Shown here piece by piece: positions 33,848 to 41,476 of a stretch of 64,000 nucleotides of DNA. The notes below the pieces were generated by a model, which was given only the letters and a program-made list of their open reading frames with translations, did not search any database and had not been told where the DNA came from. This stretch comes from Desulfosoma caldarium (GTDB lineage: Bacteria; Desulfobacterota; Syntrophobacteria; Syntrophobacterales; DSM-9756). The stretch covers positions 1 to 64,000 of the forward strand of contig NZ_RJVA01000016.1 in the NCBI RefSeq assembly GCF_003751385.1. The letters are read 5' to 3'. Numbering within the stretch: the stretch's first letter is position 1; each line of letters starts with the position of its first letter. Position numbers and translations under genes: made by a program.

Positions 33848-35776
33848 CTACGCCGCTACTTCAGCGGCGATGGCTTCCACCATGGCTTCAAACTGGGCCA
33901 ACGTGGATCCTTTGACCTGTATAGCGCCCGTGGGACATACGGCCACACAGGCTCCGCACCCGAGGCACAGGGCGGCAACCACCTCGGCGTGACGAACGGT
34001 TTGACCATTCCTTTGCCCTTCGACCCATCGAATGGCGCCTTCGCGAAGGCACGCTTCCAGGCATGCGCCGGTGCCCTCGCATTTTTGGGCATCGACTTCG
34101 GCCACAAAGGGATCCAAGGTCACGAAACCCTTGGACAGAAGCACCGCGGCCTTGGATGCGGCCGCGGAAGCGGCGTTACAGCATTCGCCGATATCCATGG
34201 GAGCTTGGCAAGTTCCGGCGAGCAGGATCCCTGTGGTGGCCATTTCAACGGGGCGCAGTTTGGGATGGACTTCCAGCAGGAACCGATCGGCTCCAACGGG
34301 AAGTTTCATTAAATGCACCAGGTCGCCGATGTCGGACGGCTCCATACCCACGGCGAGCACCACGAGATCGACCGGAACATGCACCTCCTCGCCAAAAGTC
34401 AACGTGTCCTGAACGCTCACGGTGAGCGGGAAACCGCCCGGGCCGTCAAAGGGCTGCACCTGAGGCGGGTTTTCCGGTTCAAATCGAAAAAACAACACCT
34501 TGTTCTTGGCCGCGTGCTGGTAAATTTCTTCCTGTCCTCGCCCGTAGGTTCGAATGTCCCTGTAAAAGTCAAACACGTGAGTTTGGGGAAAGCGTTCCCG
34601 CACCTGTGCGGCGGCAAAGAGGGTCGCTGCGCAGCATGTTCGTGAACAGTACTCGTTGAGGTGTCCTGAGGGTCCTTCTTCGTGAAGGCCTGGAATTTGA
34701 CGGCTTCCAACACAATGGATCATTGCCATACTGCGAATGGGGCGCCCGTCGATGGTGAGCGTCGAGCCTTTCTGAGGGGCTGTATCTCGAAGGGCTTCGA
34801 TAAACTGGGGAAGCGTGAGGACTTCTCGATAAACGCCGTAGCCGTATTCTCCGTGTTTTGGGACGTATGGCCGAAACCCTGTGGCCAGCACCACGGCACC
34901 GGTCTCCAAGCGAAACCTCTGGGGAGTTGACGGCACAGGCGCAATCAAGGCCCCTCGAGATGGCACAAACACAGGTTCCTTTGCCGTCCACGCCTCGTGC
35001 GCCCGCCGCAGCTCCTCATCGTTCGGTACCTCCGGGGGAACAATTTCCACGTCCAGGGAAAAGTTTCCCACATACCCATCAAAGCCCACGAGCCGAGCAC
35101 AGGGATAAAACGTGATGGACGGATGCTGCATGATGCGCCGAGCCAAGGAGAGGATGAGGTCCGAGGCGGCCTCCCCCGTCGGTGCCACGCGATCTAGGGC
35201 GGCAGCACGGCCACCGACCCACGGAGTCTTTTCGATGCACGCCACGCTAAAGCCTCGGTCTGCCAGATCCAAGGCGGCACGCATGCCTGCCATGCCGGCG
35301 CCGATGACCGTGACGTGCTGCCGTGCCTCCACACGCAAGGGATCCAAAGGCTGCAGAAGCCGTGCTTTGGCTGTGGCGGCGGCAATCAAGGTTAAGGCCT
35401 TTTGCGTGGCGGCGTCTCCATGATGCACCCAACTCACCTGTTCCCGAATGTTGGCATGCTCATACATGTAGGGATTGACTCCCGCCCGTTCCAAGACCCG
35501 GCGAAAAGTCGTCTCATGCAGGCTCGGGGAACAGGACGCCACCACGACGCGGTCCACCACGCCCTTTTGGAGATCTTCCAGAATCATTGCCTGGCCCGGG
35601 TCGGAGCACATGAACATATTGCGGCGAACAGCCGCCACGCCGGGAAGATGCTCAGCCTTGTCCGCCAGGCTTTCCACATCCACATGGTCGGAAATGTTGC
35701 CGCCGCAGTGGCAAATGTAAACACCCACTCGGGCTGTTTGGTCATTCCTTGCGGATGCTTCGGCTCGATTTTCCAT
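33848..35776 (-). CDS. HdrA-type flavin/Fe-S subunit (large)
   Basis: A 642-aa HdrA-like protein. The N-terminal HdrA domain has RVGVYICHCGGNISD (C and H ligands) and ends at about residue 140. The FAD-binding fold follows with VIGAGMAGMRAALDLADRGF and the flavin motif. The C-terminus has two Fe-S motifs, CEGTGACLEACLREGA and CLGCGACVAVCPTGAI. HdrA is the electron-bifurcating or -confurcating hub of Hdr complexes. ATG 35776 has an AAGGAG site; a GTG at 35785 is also possible. It sits 23 nt after the smaller flavoprotein gene. Confidence 0.9.
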   Translation of the reverse strand: MENRAEASARNDQTARVGVYICHCGGNISDHVDVESLADKAEHLPGVAAVRRNMFMCSDPGQAMILEDLQKGVVDRVVVASCSPSLHETTFRRVLERAGVNPYMYEHANIREQVSWVHHGDAATQKALTLIAAATAKARLLQPLDPLRVEARQHVTVIGAGMAGMRAALDLADRGFSVACIEKTPWVGGRAAALDRVAPTGEAASDLILSLARRIMQHPSITFYPCARLVGFDGYVGNFSLDVEIVPPEVPNDEELRRAHEAWTAKEPVFVPSRGALIAPVPSTPQRFRLETGAVVLATGFRPYVPKHGEYGYGVYREVLTLPQFIEALRDTAPQKGSTLTIDGRPIRSMAMIHCVGSRQIPGLHEEGPSGHLNEYCSRTCCAATLFAAAQVRERFPQTHVFDFYRDIRTYGRGQEEIYQHAAKNKVLFFRFEPENPPQVQPFDGPGGFPLTVSVQDTLTFGEEVHVPVDLVVLAVGMEPSDIGDLVHLMKLPVGADRFLLEVHPKLRPVEMATTGILLAGTCQAPMDIGECCNAASAAASKAAVLLSKGFVTLDPFVAEVDAQKCEGTGACLEACLREGAIRWVEGQRNGQTVRHAEVVAALCLGCGACVAVCPTGAIQVKGSTLAQFEAMVEAIAAEVAA

Positions 35777-35799
35777 TGAAAACACTCCTTAAGAGAGGA

Positions 35800-37110
35800 T
35801 CACGCTGCCCAATTCAGGTCCCTTTTACGCTGGAGGAGGTAACTGGCAGCATGAGCTGCGGCCGCACTCGCCTCTGCAATGCTGTCCACAATATCCTTCG
35901 GCCCCAGGGCGGCTCCGGCCGCAAAGATGCCATCCACCCCGGTGATCGTGGGGGCGATCTTGGCGTAAGGACTCCGAAGAAAGCCGTCGCTTTCCGTCTC
36001 AAGAGGCGTTCGCCCCACCGGATTCCAACCGGGAAGTTTGCCCACGGACAAGACCACTAGGTCATGCCAGGCTGTGGTCACTCCATTGCCCATTTGGTCT
36101 TCGTAGCGTACCGCCACGGATCCGTTTTCTGCTCCTTCTATCCACGCGACCTTGGCTTTCACGAAATGAATGCCCATAGCCTGAGCGTTTTGAAAAAACT
36201 GCTCATAGTTCTTTCCAAAAGCACGAATATCCATGTAATAGATGGTGATGTCGGCTAGAGGCAGGGCTCCAGAGAGGAGCATGGCCTGCTTGATGGCATA
36301 CATGCAGCACACTCGAGAACAGTAGGAAACGCCAAGGCTCTTGTCCCGAGAACCGACACACTGCACAAAGGCGATGGAGTCGGGTTCCATGCCGTCCGAA
36401 GGACGGAGCACCCGGTTATACGGCCCGTGAGGTGCCAAGAGGCGCTCCATCTGCAAAGCGGTGATCACGTTGGGAACGGTGCCCTGGCCATACTGAGGCT
36501 TGTCTTCCAAAGGCATGGTGGAAAATCCGGTGGCCACGATGACGGCGAGGACCTCCAGGACCACAGGGTCCGGTTCCTGATCGTAGCACACGGCATCCGT
36601 CGGGCATACCGTGGCACACGAGCCGCAAAGCATGCAGTGCTCCGCGTCCAGAACGGCTATTTGAGGCACTGCGTTGGAAAACGGCACACGGATGGCCTTG
36701 CGCGCCGCAAAACCACCCTGATTTTCGTCAGGCACGTACACCGGGCAGTGATACTCACATTGGCGACAGCCAATGCATCGGTTTTCGTCCACGTAGCGGG
36801 GCTTTTTTAGAATCCGTGCTTCAAAGGTTCCCGATCCGTTGGGGTGCAGGGATTCCAGTTCACAAAAGGTAAAAAGCCTAATGTTCTTATGATGGGCCGC
36901 TGCGGCCATCTTGGGTGTCGTGATACAACTGGCGCAATCCAACGTGGGAAACACCTTGGAAAGGCGAATCATGGTGCCACCGATGGAGGCGTCCTTTTCC
37001 ACCACCGCCACCGTGTAGTCTTGATCCGCCAGGTCCAAAGCCGCCTGCAGACCGGCAATACCGCCTCCCACCACGAGCGCGTCAAAGCGCAGCGTCTCAC
37101 GCGATGTCAT
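35800..37110 (-). CDS. HdrA/QmoA-type flavoprotein (small)
   Basis: A 436-aa FAD protein. It opens with FDALVVGGGIAGLQAALDLAD and has the Cys-pair motif PTLDCASCITTPKM of HdrA/QmoA. Two 4Fe-4S motifs are CIGCRQCEYHCPVYVP (about 113-128) and CMLCGSCATVCPTDA (about 158-172). It lacks the N-terminal HdrA domain. Two HdrA-type proteins next to each other recall QmoA/QmoB, but no QmoC or apr gene is in view. It probably shuttles electrons between MvhD and the larger HdrA. Confidence 0.88.
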   Translation of the reverse strand: MTSRETLRFDALVVGGGIAGLQAALDLADQDYTVAVVEKDASIGGTMIRLSKVFPTLDCASCITTPKMAAAAHHKNIRLFTFCELESLHPNGSGTFEARILKKPRYVDENRCIGCRQCEYHCPVYVPDENQGGFAARKAIRVPFSNAVPQIAVLDAEHCMLCGSCATVCPTDAVCYDQEPDPVVLEVLAVIVATGFSTMPLEDKPQYGQGTVPNVITALQMERLLAPHGPYNRVLRPSDGMEPDSIAFVQCVGSRDKSLGVSYCSRVCCMYAIKQAMLLSGALPLADITIYYMDIRAFGKNYEQFFQNAQAMGIHFVKAKVAWIEGAENGSVAVRYEDQMGNGVTTAWHDLVVLSVGKLPGWNPVGRTPLETESDGFLRSPYAKIAPTITGVDGIFAAGAALGPKDIVDSIAEASAAAAHAASYLLQRKRDLNWAA

Positions 37111-37122
37111 GATTCACCTCAT

Positions 37123-37581
37123 TCAAGCGGTCACCGCTTTGAGCCCCTTTTCAGAAGGGTTCGCCATCGTCTGCTCACGGCCCGGAGGTCCCAGCTCGCG
37201 AACTAGATCGTTCATTTGCTGGACCTCATTAAGAAAGGCTCGAGTGCACACCGTGCAGATGGATGTGAGCCGAAGACGGCGAATGTCCAAACCCCGTTCT
37301 TTCATGAGCTGATAGACGCGATCGATGCGCTTAGCTAAAGCTTCGTAGGCCCCCTCGTAGGGACATTCCACGCCGCAACTCATGATGAGAATGCCCGCAA
37401 TGCCCTTATCAAAGCACTTGAGGTAGAAGCTCTCCGGGAACATGACGGGCGCTTTTACCTTGATAATGTAAGTGTTGGGCGGATAGTTCATGTGCGCCTG
37501 CCCGACGGCGTCGGCCCCCGGGTAGGCGCAACTTTCCGTCGCCAGAATCAAAATTTTGCCGGAAAAAGGGGCAGCATTCAT
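37123..37581 (-). CDS. mvhD: MvhD-type hydrogenase Fe-S subunit
   Basis: A 152-aa protein of the MvhD/FrhD family, the 2Fe-2S subunit that links an electron donor to HdrA. Family cysteines are in ATESCAYPGAD, SCGVECPYEG and TSICTVCTRAF. No hydrogenase catalytic subunit (MvhA/G) is nearby, so the donor to this subunit must be encoded elsewhere or be another enzyme. It lies 14 nt after tusA and 13 nt ahead of the small flavoprotein gene. Confidence 0.88.
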   Translation of the reverse strand: MNAAPFSGKILILATESCAYPGADAVGQAHMNYPPNTYIIKVKAPVMFPESFYLKCFDKGIAGILIMSCGVECPYEGAYEALAKRIDRVYQLMKERGLDIRRLRLTSICTVCTRAFLNEVQQMNDLVRELGPPGREQTMANPSEKGLKAVTA

Positions 37582-37594
37582 TGGGTTTCCTTGC

Positions 37595-37849
37595 TTATTT
37601 CTTGCGGCGAACGAAAATGCGCTCGTAACCAGCCGCGCTTAAATGACCCAGATATTCATGGCCCACCTTCTTGGCCCACACGGGAATGTCGTTCTTGGTG
37701 CCGGGATCGCTGGAAAGAATTTCCAAAACCTCGCCGACTTTAACTTTGCCAATAGCTTTCTTGGCTTCCAACAAAGGCCCCGGACAGGCGCTTCCTCGCG
37801 CATCGACCACAGAAGCCACTTGCAACGTGTTCAAATCTACTGTAGACAT
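37595..37849 (-). CDS. tusA: TusA-family sulfurtransferase
   Basis: An 84-aa TusA protein. The persulfide Cys is C22 in the CPxP signature (RGSACPGPLLEAKKAI), with the usual end KKVGHEYLGHLSAAGYERIFVRRKK. ATG 37849 is chosen; a longer frame to 38017 runs into the promoter region. It is first in an eight-gene operon and lies 60-70 nt after a sigma-54 promoter. It should carry sulfur between the DsrE-type proteins and the Hdr-like complex. Confidence 0.92.
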   Translation of the reverse strand: MSTVDLNTLQVASVVDARGSACPGPLLEAKKAIGKVKVGEVLEILSSDPGTKNDIPVWAKKVGHEYLGHLSAAGYERIFVRRKK

Positions 37850-37922
37850 AAAATACTCCTTTCTTATCGTGGAATTTTTTGGGTTACCCAATCGACTCGA
37901 CCTAACAACCGCTATCGTTTCC

Positions 37923-37940
37923 AGGCAAACCCTATGCCAG
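37923..37940 (-). promoter_or_regulatory. Sigma-54 promoter of the tusA-hdr operon
   Basis: The minus strand reads CTGGCATAGGGTTTGCC. The -24 GG and -12 GC are separated by exactly 10 nt as required, and TGGCA and TTGC match the consensus TGGCAC-N5-TTGCW except for C to T and W to C. The start site would be near 37911, about 60 nt ahead of tusA. Supported by the sigma-54 activator gene at the far end of the operon. Confidence 0.75.
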
Positions 37941-38104
37941 GAAACACCTTGGTCACACAAAGGCTGGAATTCCCGCATCGGGGCGGGCCGACAACGATGC
38001 TTGAGCCGGCCGGCCATGCGGGTTTCGAAACGCAGCCGAACTTTTTTGGGCCTGAGCTTTCCCTGACAAGGACGCCTGCGGCGTTTTGTCGCGCGGCCGG
38101 CGAA

Positions 38105-38165
38105 CGTTAAATATTTAACGCCCGTTTACATCAGAAGTTAACATCTGTTTACATATTCTTAACAC
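38105..38165. promoter_or_regulatory. Candidate enhancer (UAS) palindromes between the two sigma-54 promoters
   Basis: A perfect 16-bp palindrome CGTTAAATATTTAACG (38105-38120) is followed by a near-perfect one CAGAAGTTAACATCTG (38132-38147), with centres 27 bp apart. A third, weaker TGTTTA...TTAACA lies at 38146-38164. They share GTTAA/TTAAC arms and lie in an AT-rich island, about 85-145 bp upstream of the plus-strand sigma-54 promoter and 165-240 bp upstream of the minus-strand one. Those are usual distances for activator sites. Confidence 0.6.
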
Positions 38166-38247
38166 ATGCCGGGGTGACGCATCGACGAAGGGCCCGTGGA
38201 AACAGACGCCAAGCCCACCGGCCTTTGCCTTTCATTTTAAGAGGATT

Positions 38248-38264
38248 GTGGCGGGAACTTTGCA
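38248..38264 (+). promoter_or_regulatory. Sigma-54 promoter of the dsrE-like gene
   Basis: GTGGCGGGAACTTTGCA: TGGC...TTGCA with 10 nt between GG (38250-38251) and GC (38262-38263), a good match to the -24/-12 consensus. The start site would lie near 38275, leaving a leader of about 97 nt before the ATG at 38372. Confidence 0.7.
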
Positions 38265-38371
38265 TCAAGTTGCCTCGAAGTTCAACGGGTGCGGATTTGG
38301 TGAAAGCCTGTGTTTTGAAATGGCGAGACGCGCCGAGGAAAAAGATCACCCAAAGACAGAGGAGGAGGACG

Positions 38372-38734
38372 ATGCAAAAACTATGTTTTGTCATTTCCAT
38401 TGGGTTTGAGCGTTCGGGCAGTGCGACGCGGGCCATGCAGTTTGCAAGTCTGGCGGCGGCTGATGGCCATCACGTGGAAGTGTTTTTGATCGACGATGCC
38501 ATTCATTGGGCTCAGATCGGCATGGCGGAAGGAATTCGTTCCTCTACGGGCGAACACATGAAAGATCTCTTGGATACCCTCATTGAACGAAAAGCCCCCA
38601 TTCACGTATGTAAGGCCTGCGCGGACAAGCGTTTGATTTCTCCAGATGATCTTATTGAAGGTGCCGTCATCTCGCCAGCGCCTGTATTGGTGAAGATGAT
38701 GACCGATCCCGAGTACAAGGTCTTCACGTTCTAA
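38372..38734 (+). CDS. DsrE/DsrF-like sulfur carrier protein (divergent)
   Basis: A 120-aa DsrE/F-fold protein (MQKLCFVISIGFERSGSATRAMQFASLAAADGHHVEVFLIDDA). A Cys pair is in IHVCKACADKR (C80, C83), the position of the DsrE active Cys. The ATG has a strong GGAGGAGG site. It is divergent from tusA, with its own sigma-54 promoter. Together with tusA and the other dsrE it is likely to belong to a sulfur-trafficking system. Confidence 0.88.
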   Translation: MQKLCFVISIGFERSGSATRAMQFASLAAADGHHVEVFLIDDAIHWAQIGMAEGIRSSTGEHMKDLLDTLIERKAPIHVCKACADKRLISPDDLIEGAVISPAPVLVKMMTDPEYKVFTF

Positions 38735-38853
38735 AAAAAGTGGAGTCCTTTAGGCGTTAGGCGACGGGAAGTGCAACATCCTTTTTCCGTAAACTTTATG
38801 CATGTCGGCGGGGCAGTGGCGCCACGCTAACCTTAACCCACGGTTTGGGCCCC

Positions 38854-39303
38854 ATGGTGAAAAGGATCCTTGTCGCTTTTCGTTTTTCCAAATCCGGCCT
38901 AGAAGCTTTGAGAATGGCGGCCTATTTGGCCAGTGTCCATGGGGCGTGGTTGCATATTTTTCATGCGTTGGATTACAGGCTTGCGCATCCGCAAACGCCC
39001 GATGAACGCATACTGCAGATGACGCGAGAAATCGAGGAACGGTTTACCAGAGAATGTCGGCCGCTTCTTCAAGGGGTTTCGCGGTTTGGCTTTAACTGTT
39101 GGGAAGCGGACCCGGCTGTGGAGGTTGTGAAACTTGCCGAGGAGACGAGGGCGGATCTGGTGGTCGTGGGATGCCATCAAGTGGGTGACCGGCCAGGCAT
39201 TACGCGCTTGGGAATGGTGGGGCTCACCATTGCCCAGACCGCCCCGTGCCCGGTCTTGCTGGTGCCATGTCCTCGTGAAGCGAAGGAGACGTTGAGTCCA
39301 TGA
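38854..39303 (+). CDS. Universal stress protein (UspA family)
   Basis: A 149-aa USP-fold protein: [25 protein letters not shown] at the start, the motif [39 protein letters not shown] near the end. The usual nucleotide-binding G-x2-G-x9-G(S/T) is only partly kept, so ATP binding is doubtful. ATG 38854 is used; a TTG lies 9 nt upstream. It overlaps the next gene by 4 nt, so it belongs to the respiratory-complex operon. Confidence 0.85.
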   Translation: MVKRILVAFRFSKSGLEALRMAAYLASVHGAWLHIFHALDYRLAHPQTPDERILQMTREIEERFTRECRPLLQGVSRFGFNCWEADPAVEVVKLAEETRADLVVVGCHQVGDRPGITRLGMVGLTIAQTAPCPVLLVPCPREAKETLSP

Positions 39304-40226
39304 ATCGGCGAACGTTTTTGACATGGGCGGCTACGGGAGTTGCGTCGGCGGCGGTGGCTCCCTCGTCCGCGTGGCCGGGAGTGTCCCGAAGGGTTCCCGA
39401 TGACCCTTACGGATGTCTGGTGGATCTTACTCGATGCGTGGGGTGTCGTAAGTGTGAACAGGCCTGCAACACCGTCAACAACCTTCCGGCGCCGAGCGTC
39501 CCATTTGACGACATGCTGGTCTTTGACTCACAACGCCGCCCCACACCGCAGTCCTTTACGGTTGTCAACCGATACCATACTGGAAAAGTGGACGACCGAA
39601 ACCGGCTCGTGCCCACCTACGTCAAGGTTCAATGCATGCACTGCCAAGACCCGGCCTGTGTGTCGGCGTGCATTGTGGGCGCCCTGACCAAAAGGGACAA
39701 CGGCGCCGTGCACTATGACGAATCCAAATGCATCGGATGTCGTTATTGCATGATCGCCTGCCCCTTTCAGATTCCTCAATACGAGTATAATGACCCCATC
39801 ACGCCGCGCGTGCGCAAGTGCACCTTCTGCTTTGAGAGGATTTCTCAGCCTGGTGGTGTTCCCGGCTGCGCCGCCATTTGCCCTGTGGAAGCCATCACCT
39901 TTGGCAAGCGCAATGTTCTCTTGGCGTTGGCAGCCCAGAGAATTGAAGCAGAACCTGCGCGTTACATTCCGCACATATACGGGGCATCGGAAGTAGGCGG
40001 AACCTCATGGCTCTACATCAGCGGAGAACCTTTTGAAAAGCTAGGATTTCTTACGCTTCCGCACCGGCCCATTCCTCAGACGACTGAATCGATTCAACAT
40101 GGGATTTTTGCCTACTTTTGGGCGCCCCTCACGCTCTATGGGCTATTGGGAGCCATCATGTACGGAACCCATCGGCGACAAAAGCAGGAACAGCAAACGT
40201 CCGAGGACAAAGGAGATGGACCATGA
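39300..40226 (+). CDS. TAT-exported 4Fe-4S ferredoxin-like subunit (HybA/HmcB type)
   Basis: A 308-aa protein. A twin-arginine signal ([20 protein letters not shown]) sends the folded Fe-S domain across the membrane. Cys motifs for four 4Fe-4S clusters are present: [36 protein letters not shown] and CTFCFER...CAAICP. One C-terminal hydrophobic segment (about 270-290) anchors it. It passes electrons between the multiheme cytochrome and the NrfD-like protein. Overlaps both neighbours by 4 nt. Confidence 0.92.
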   Translation: MNRRTFLTWAATGVASAAVAPSSAWPGVSRRVPDDPYGCLVDLTRCVGCRKCEQACNTVNNLPAPSVPFDDMLVFDSQRRPTPQSFTVVNRYHTGKVDDRNRLVPTYVKVQCMHCQDPACVSACIVGALTKRDNGAVHYDESKCIGCRYCMIACPFQIPQYEYNDPITPRVRKCTFCFERISQPGGVPGCAAICPVEAITFGKRNVLLALAAQRIEAEPARYIPHIYGASEVGGTSWLYISGEPFEKLGFLTLPHRPIPQTTESIQHGIFAYFWAPLTLYGLLGAIMYGTHRRQKQEQQTSEDKGDGP

Positions 40227-41476
40227 GCGAGCGGCATAGGGCCGCCCCGCTGGCGGTTCCTTTGTGGACGCCCGGGGTCTTGGTGTTGGTGGCCTTGATG
40301 ATTCCGGGTTTTGTTTTTGTGGTTGCGCGGTTTGTGGGTGGCCTGGGGGCCGTGACAAACCTCAGTCAAACATCCCCCTGGGGTATTTGGGTTGCCATCG
40401 ATGTCGCCACGGGGGTAGCCCTTGCGGCGGGAGGGTTCACCACGGCCGCTTTGGCCCATGTGTTTGGCCGGCAAGCCTACGAAACGATTACGCGCCCGGC
40501 CCTTCTTACGGCCATGCTTGGCTACACGTTCGTGCCCATTGCCTTGATGATCGACATCGGCCGGTATTGGGCCATTTGGCATCCCATCATTTATTGGCAG
40601 GGCAACTCAGTTCTTTTTGAAGTGGCCATGTGTGTGGTGATCTACACCAATGTGCTCTATATCGAATTCCTTCCCATTGTGGCGGAACGTTACAAGCACG
40701 GCGTGCGTCTTCCCGGTCCTCTTTCCGTCTTGAACGGCGTTTTGGAAAAATTTCTTCAAGTGGCGGATCGAACACTTGATCGTGTCATGTGGGTGTTCAT
40801 TCTCGCAGGTGTGGTCCTTTCTTGCATGCATCAGTCCGGTCTGGGGTCCCTCATGCTCATTGCTCCCACCAAGTTGCACGCCCTATGGTATACGCCCATC
40901 TTGCCACTGTTGTTTCTCATTTCGGCGGTGGCCGTGGGATTTCCCATGGTGATATTTGAAAACGTGCTGGCCTCGGCATCCCTGCCCATAGAAGACGAGA
41001 CACCCGTGTTATCCCAGCTCAGCCGATACACCTTCCTGTTTATTGGAATTTATGGTGTCCTCAAGATCGGGGACCTTCTTGTGCGTGGAACGTACCGCTT
41101 TCTTTTTGAAGCCAGTGCGCAGAGCTTTTCTTTTCTGGTGGAAATAGTGGTGGGGGTTTTTCTACCTTTTGTTTTGCTGGGAATGCCGACGGTTCGGCGA
41201 TCTCGAAGAGGGCTTTTTATCAGTGCGTGCCTCATCATTGCCGGTGTTGTTCTCAATCGCCTTAATGTGTTTCTCGTGGGCTACAGGTCTCCCTATGCGG
41301 TCGTAGGTTACTGGCCGTCCATTGGGGAACTGGCGGTGACGACGGCGCTCACGGCGGCCATCGTGTTTTTGTATCGGGTACTGGTGACCTATCTTCCCGT
41401 GTTGCCGCCTCGAATCCCAAGCCATGGAACATCGCTGGGCGTAACACACTCCGTGCCAGGGAGGGCTGAGTCATGA
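40223..41476 (+). CDS. NrfD/HybB-type membrane subunit
   Basis: A 417-aa integral membrane protein of the NrfD/PsrC family with about ten hydrophobic segments. It opens [33 protein letters not shown], followed by [22 protein letters not shown]. Members exchange electrons with quinone. ATG 40223 overlaps the previous gene (ATGA); the next gene overlaps likewise. Quinone oxidation or reduction is the inferred role. Confidence 0.92.
   Translation: MSERHRAAPLAVPLWTPGVLVLVALMIPGFVFVVARFVGGLGAVTNLSQTSPWGIWVAIDVATGVALAAGGFTTAALAHVFGRQAYETITRPALLTAMLGYTFVPIALMIDIGRYWAIWHPIIYWQGNSVLFEVAMCVVIYTNVLYIEFLPIVAERYKHGVRLPGPLSVLNGVLEKFLQVADRTLDRVMWVFILAGVVLSCMHQSGLGSLMLIAPTKLHALWYTPILPLLFLISAVAVGFPMVIFENVLASASLPIEDETPVLSQLSRYTFLFIGIYGVLKIGDLLVRGTYRFLFEASAQSFSFLVEIVVGVFLPFVLLGMPTVRRSRRGLFISACLIIAGVVLNRLNVFLVGYRSPYAVVGYWPSIGELAVTTALTAAIVFLYRVLVTYLPVLPPRIPSHGTSLGVTHSVPGRAES

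Noticed and set aside
31789-37849. Classical Qmo or sHdr operon
   Set aside because: No QmoC membrane subunit, no apr or sat genes, no lipoate-binding protein, and only one hdrB/hdrC set; so not assigned to either.
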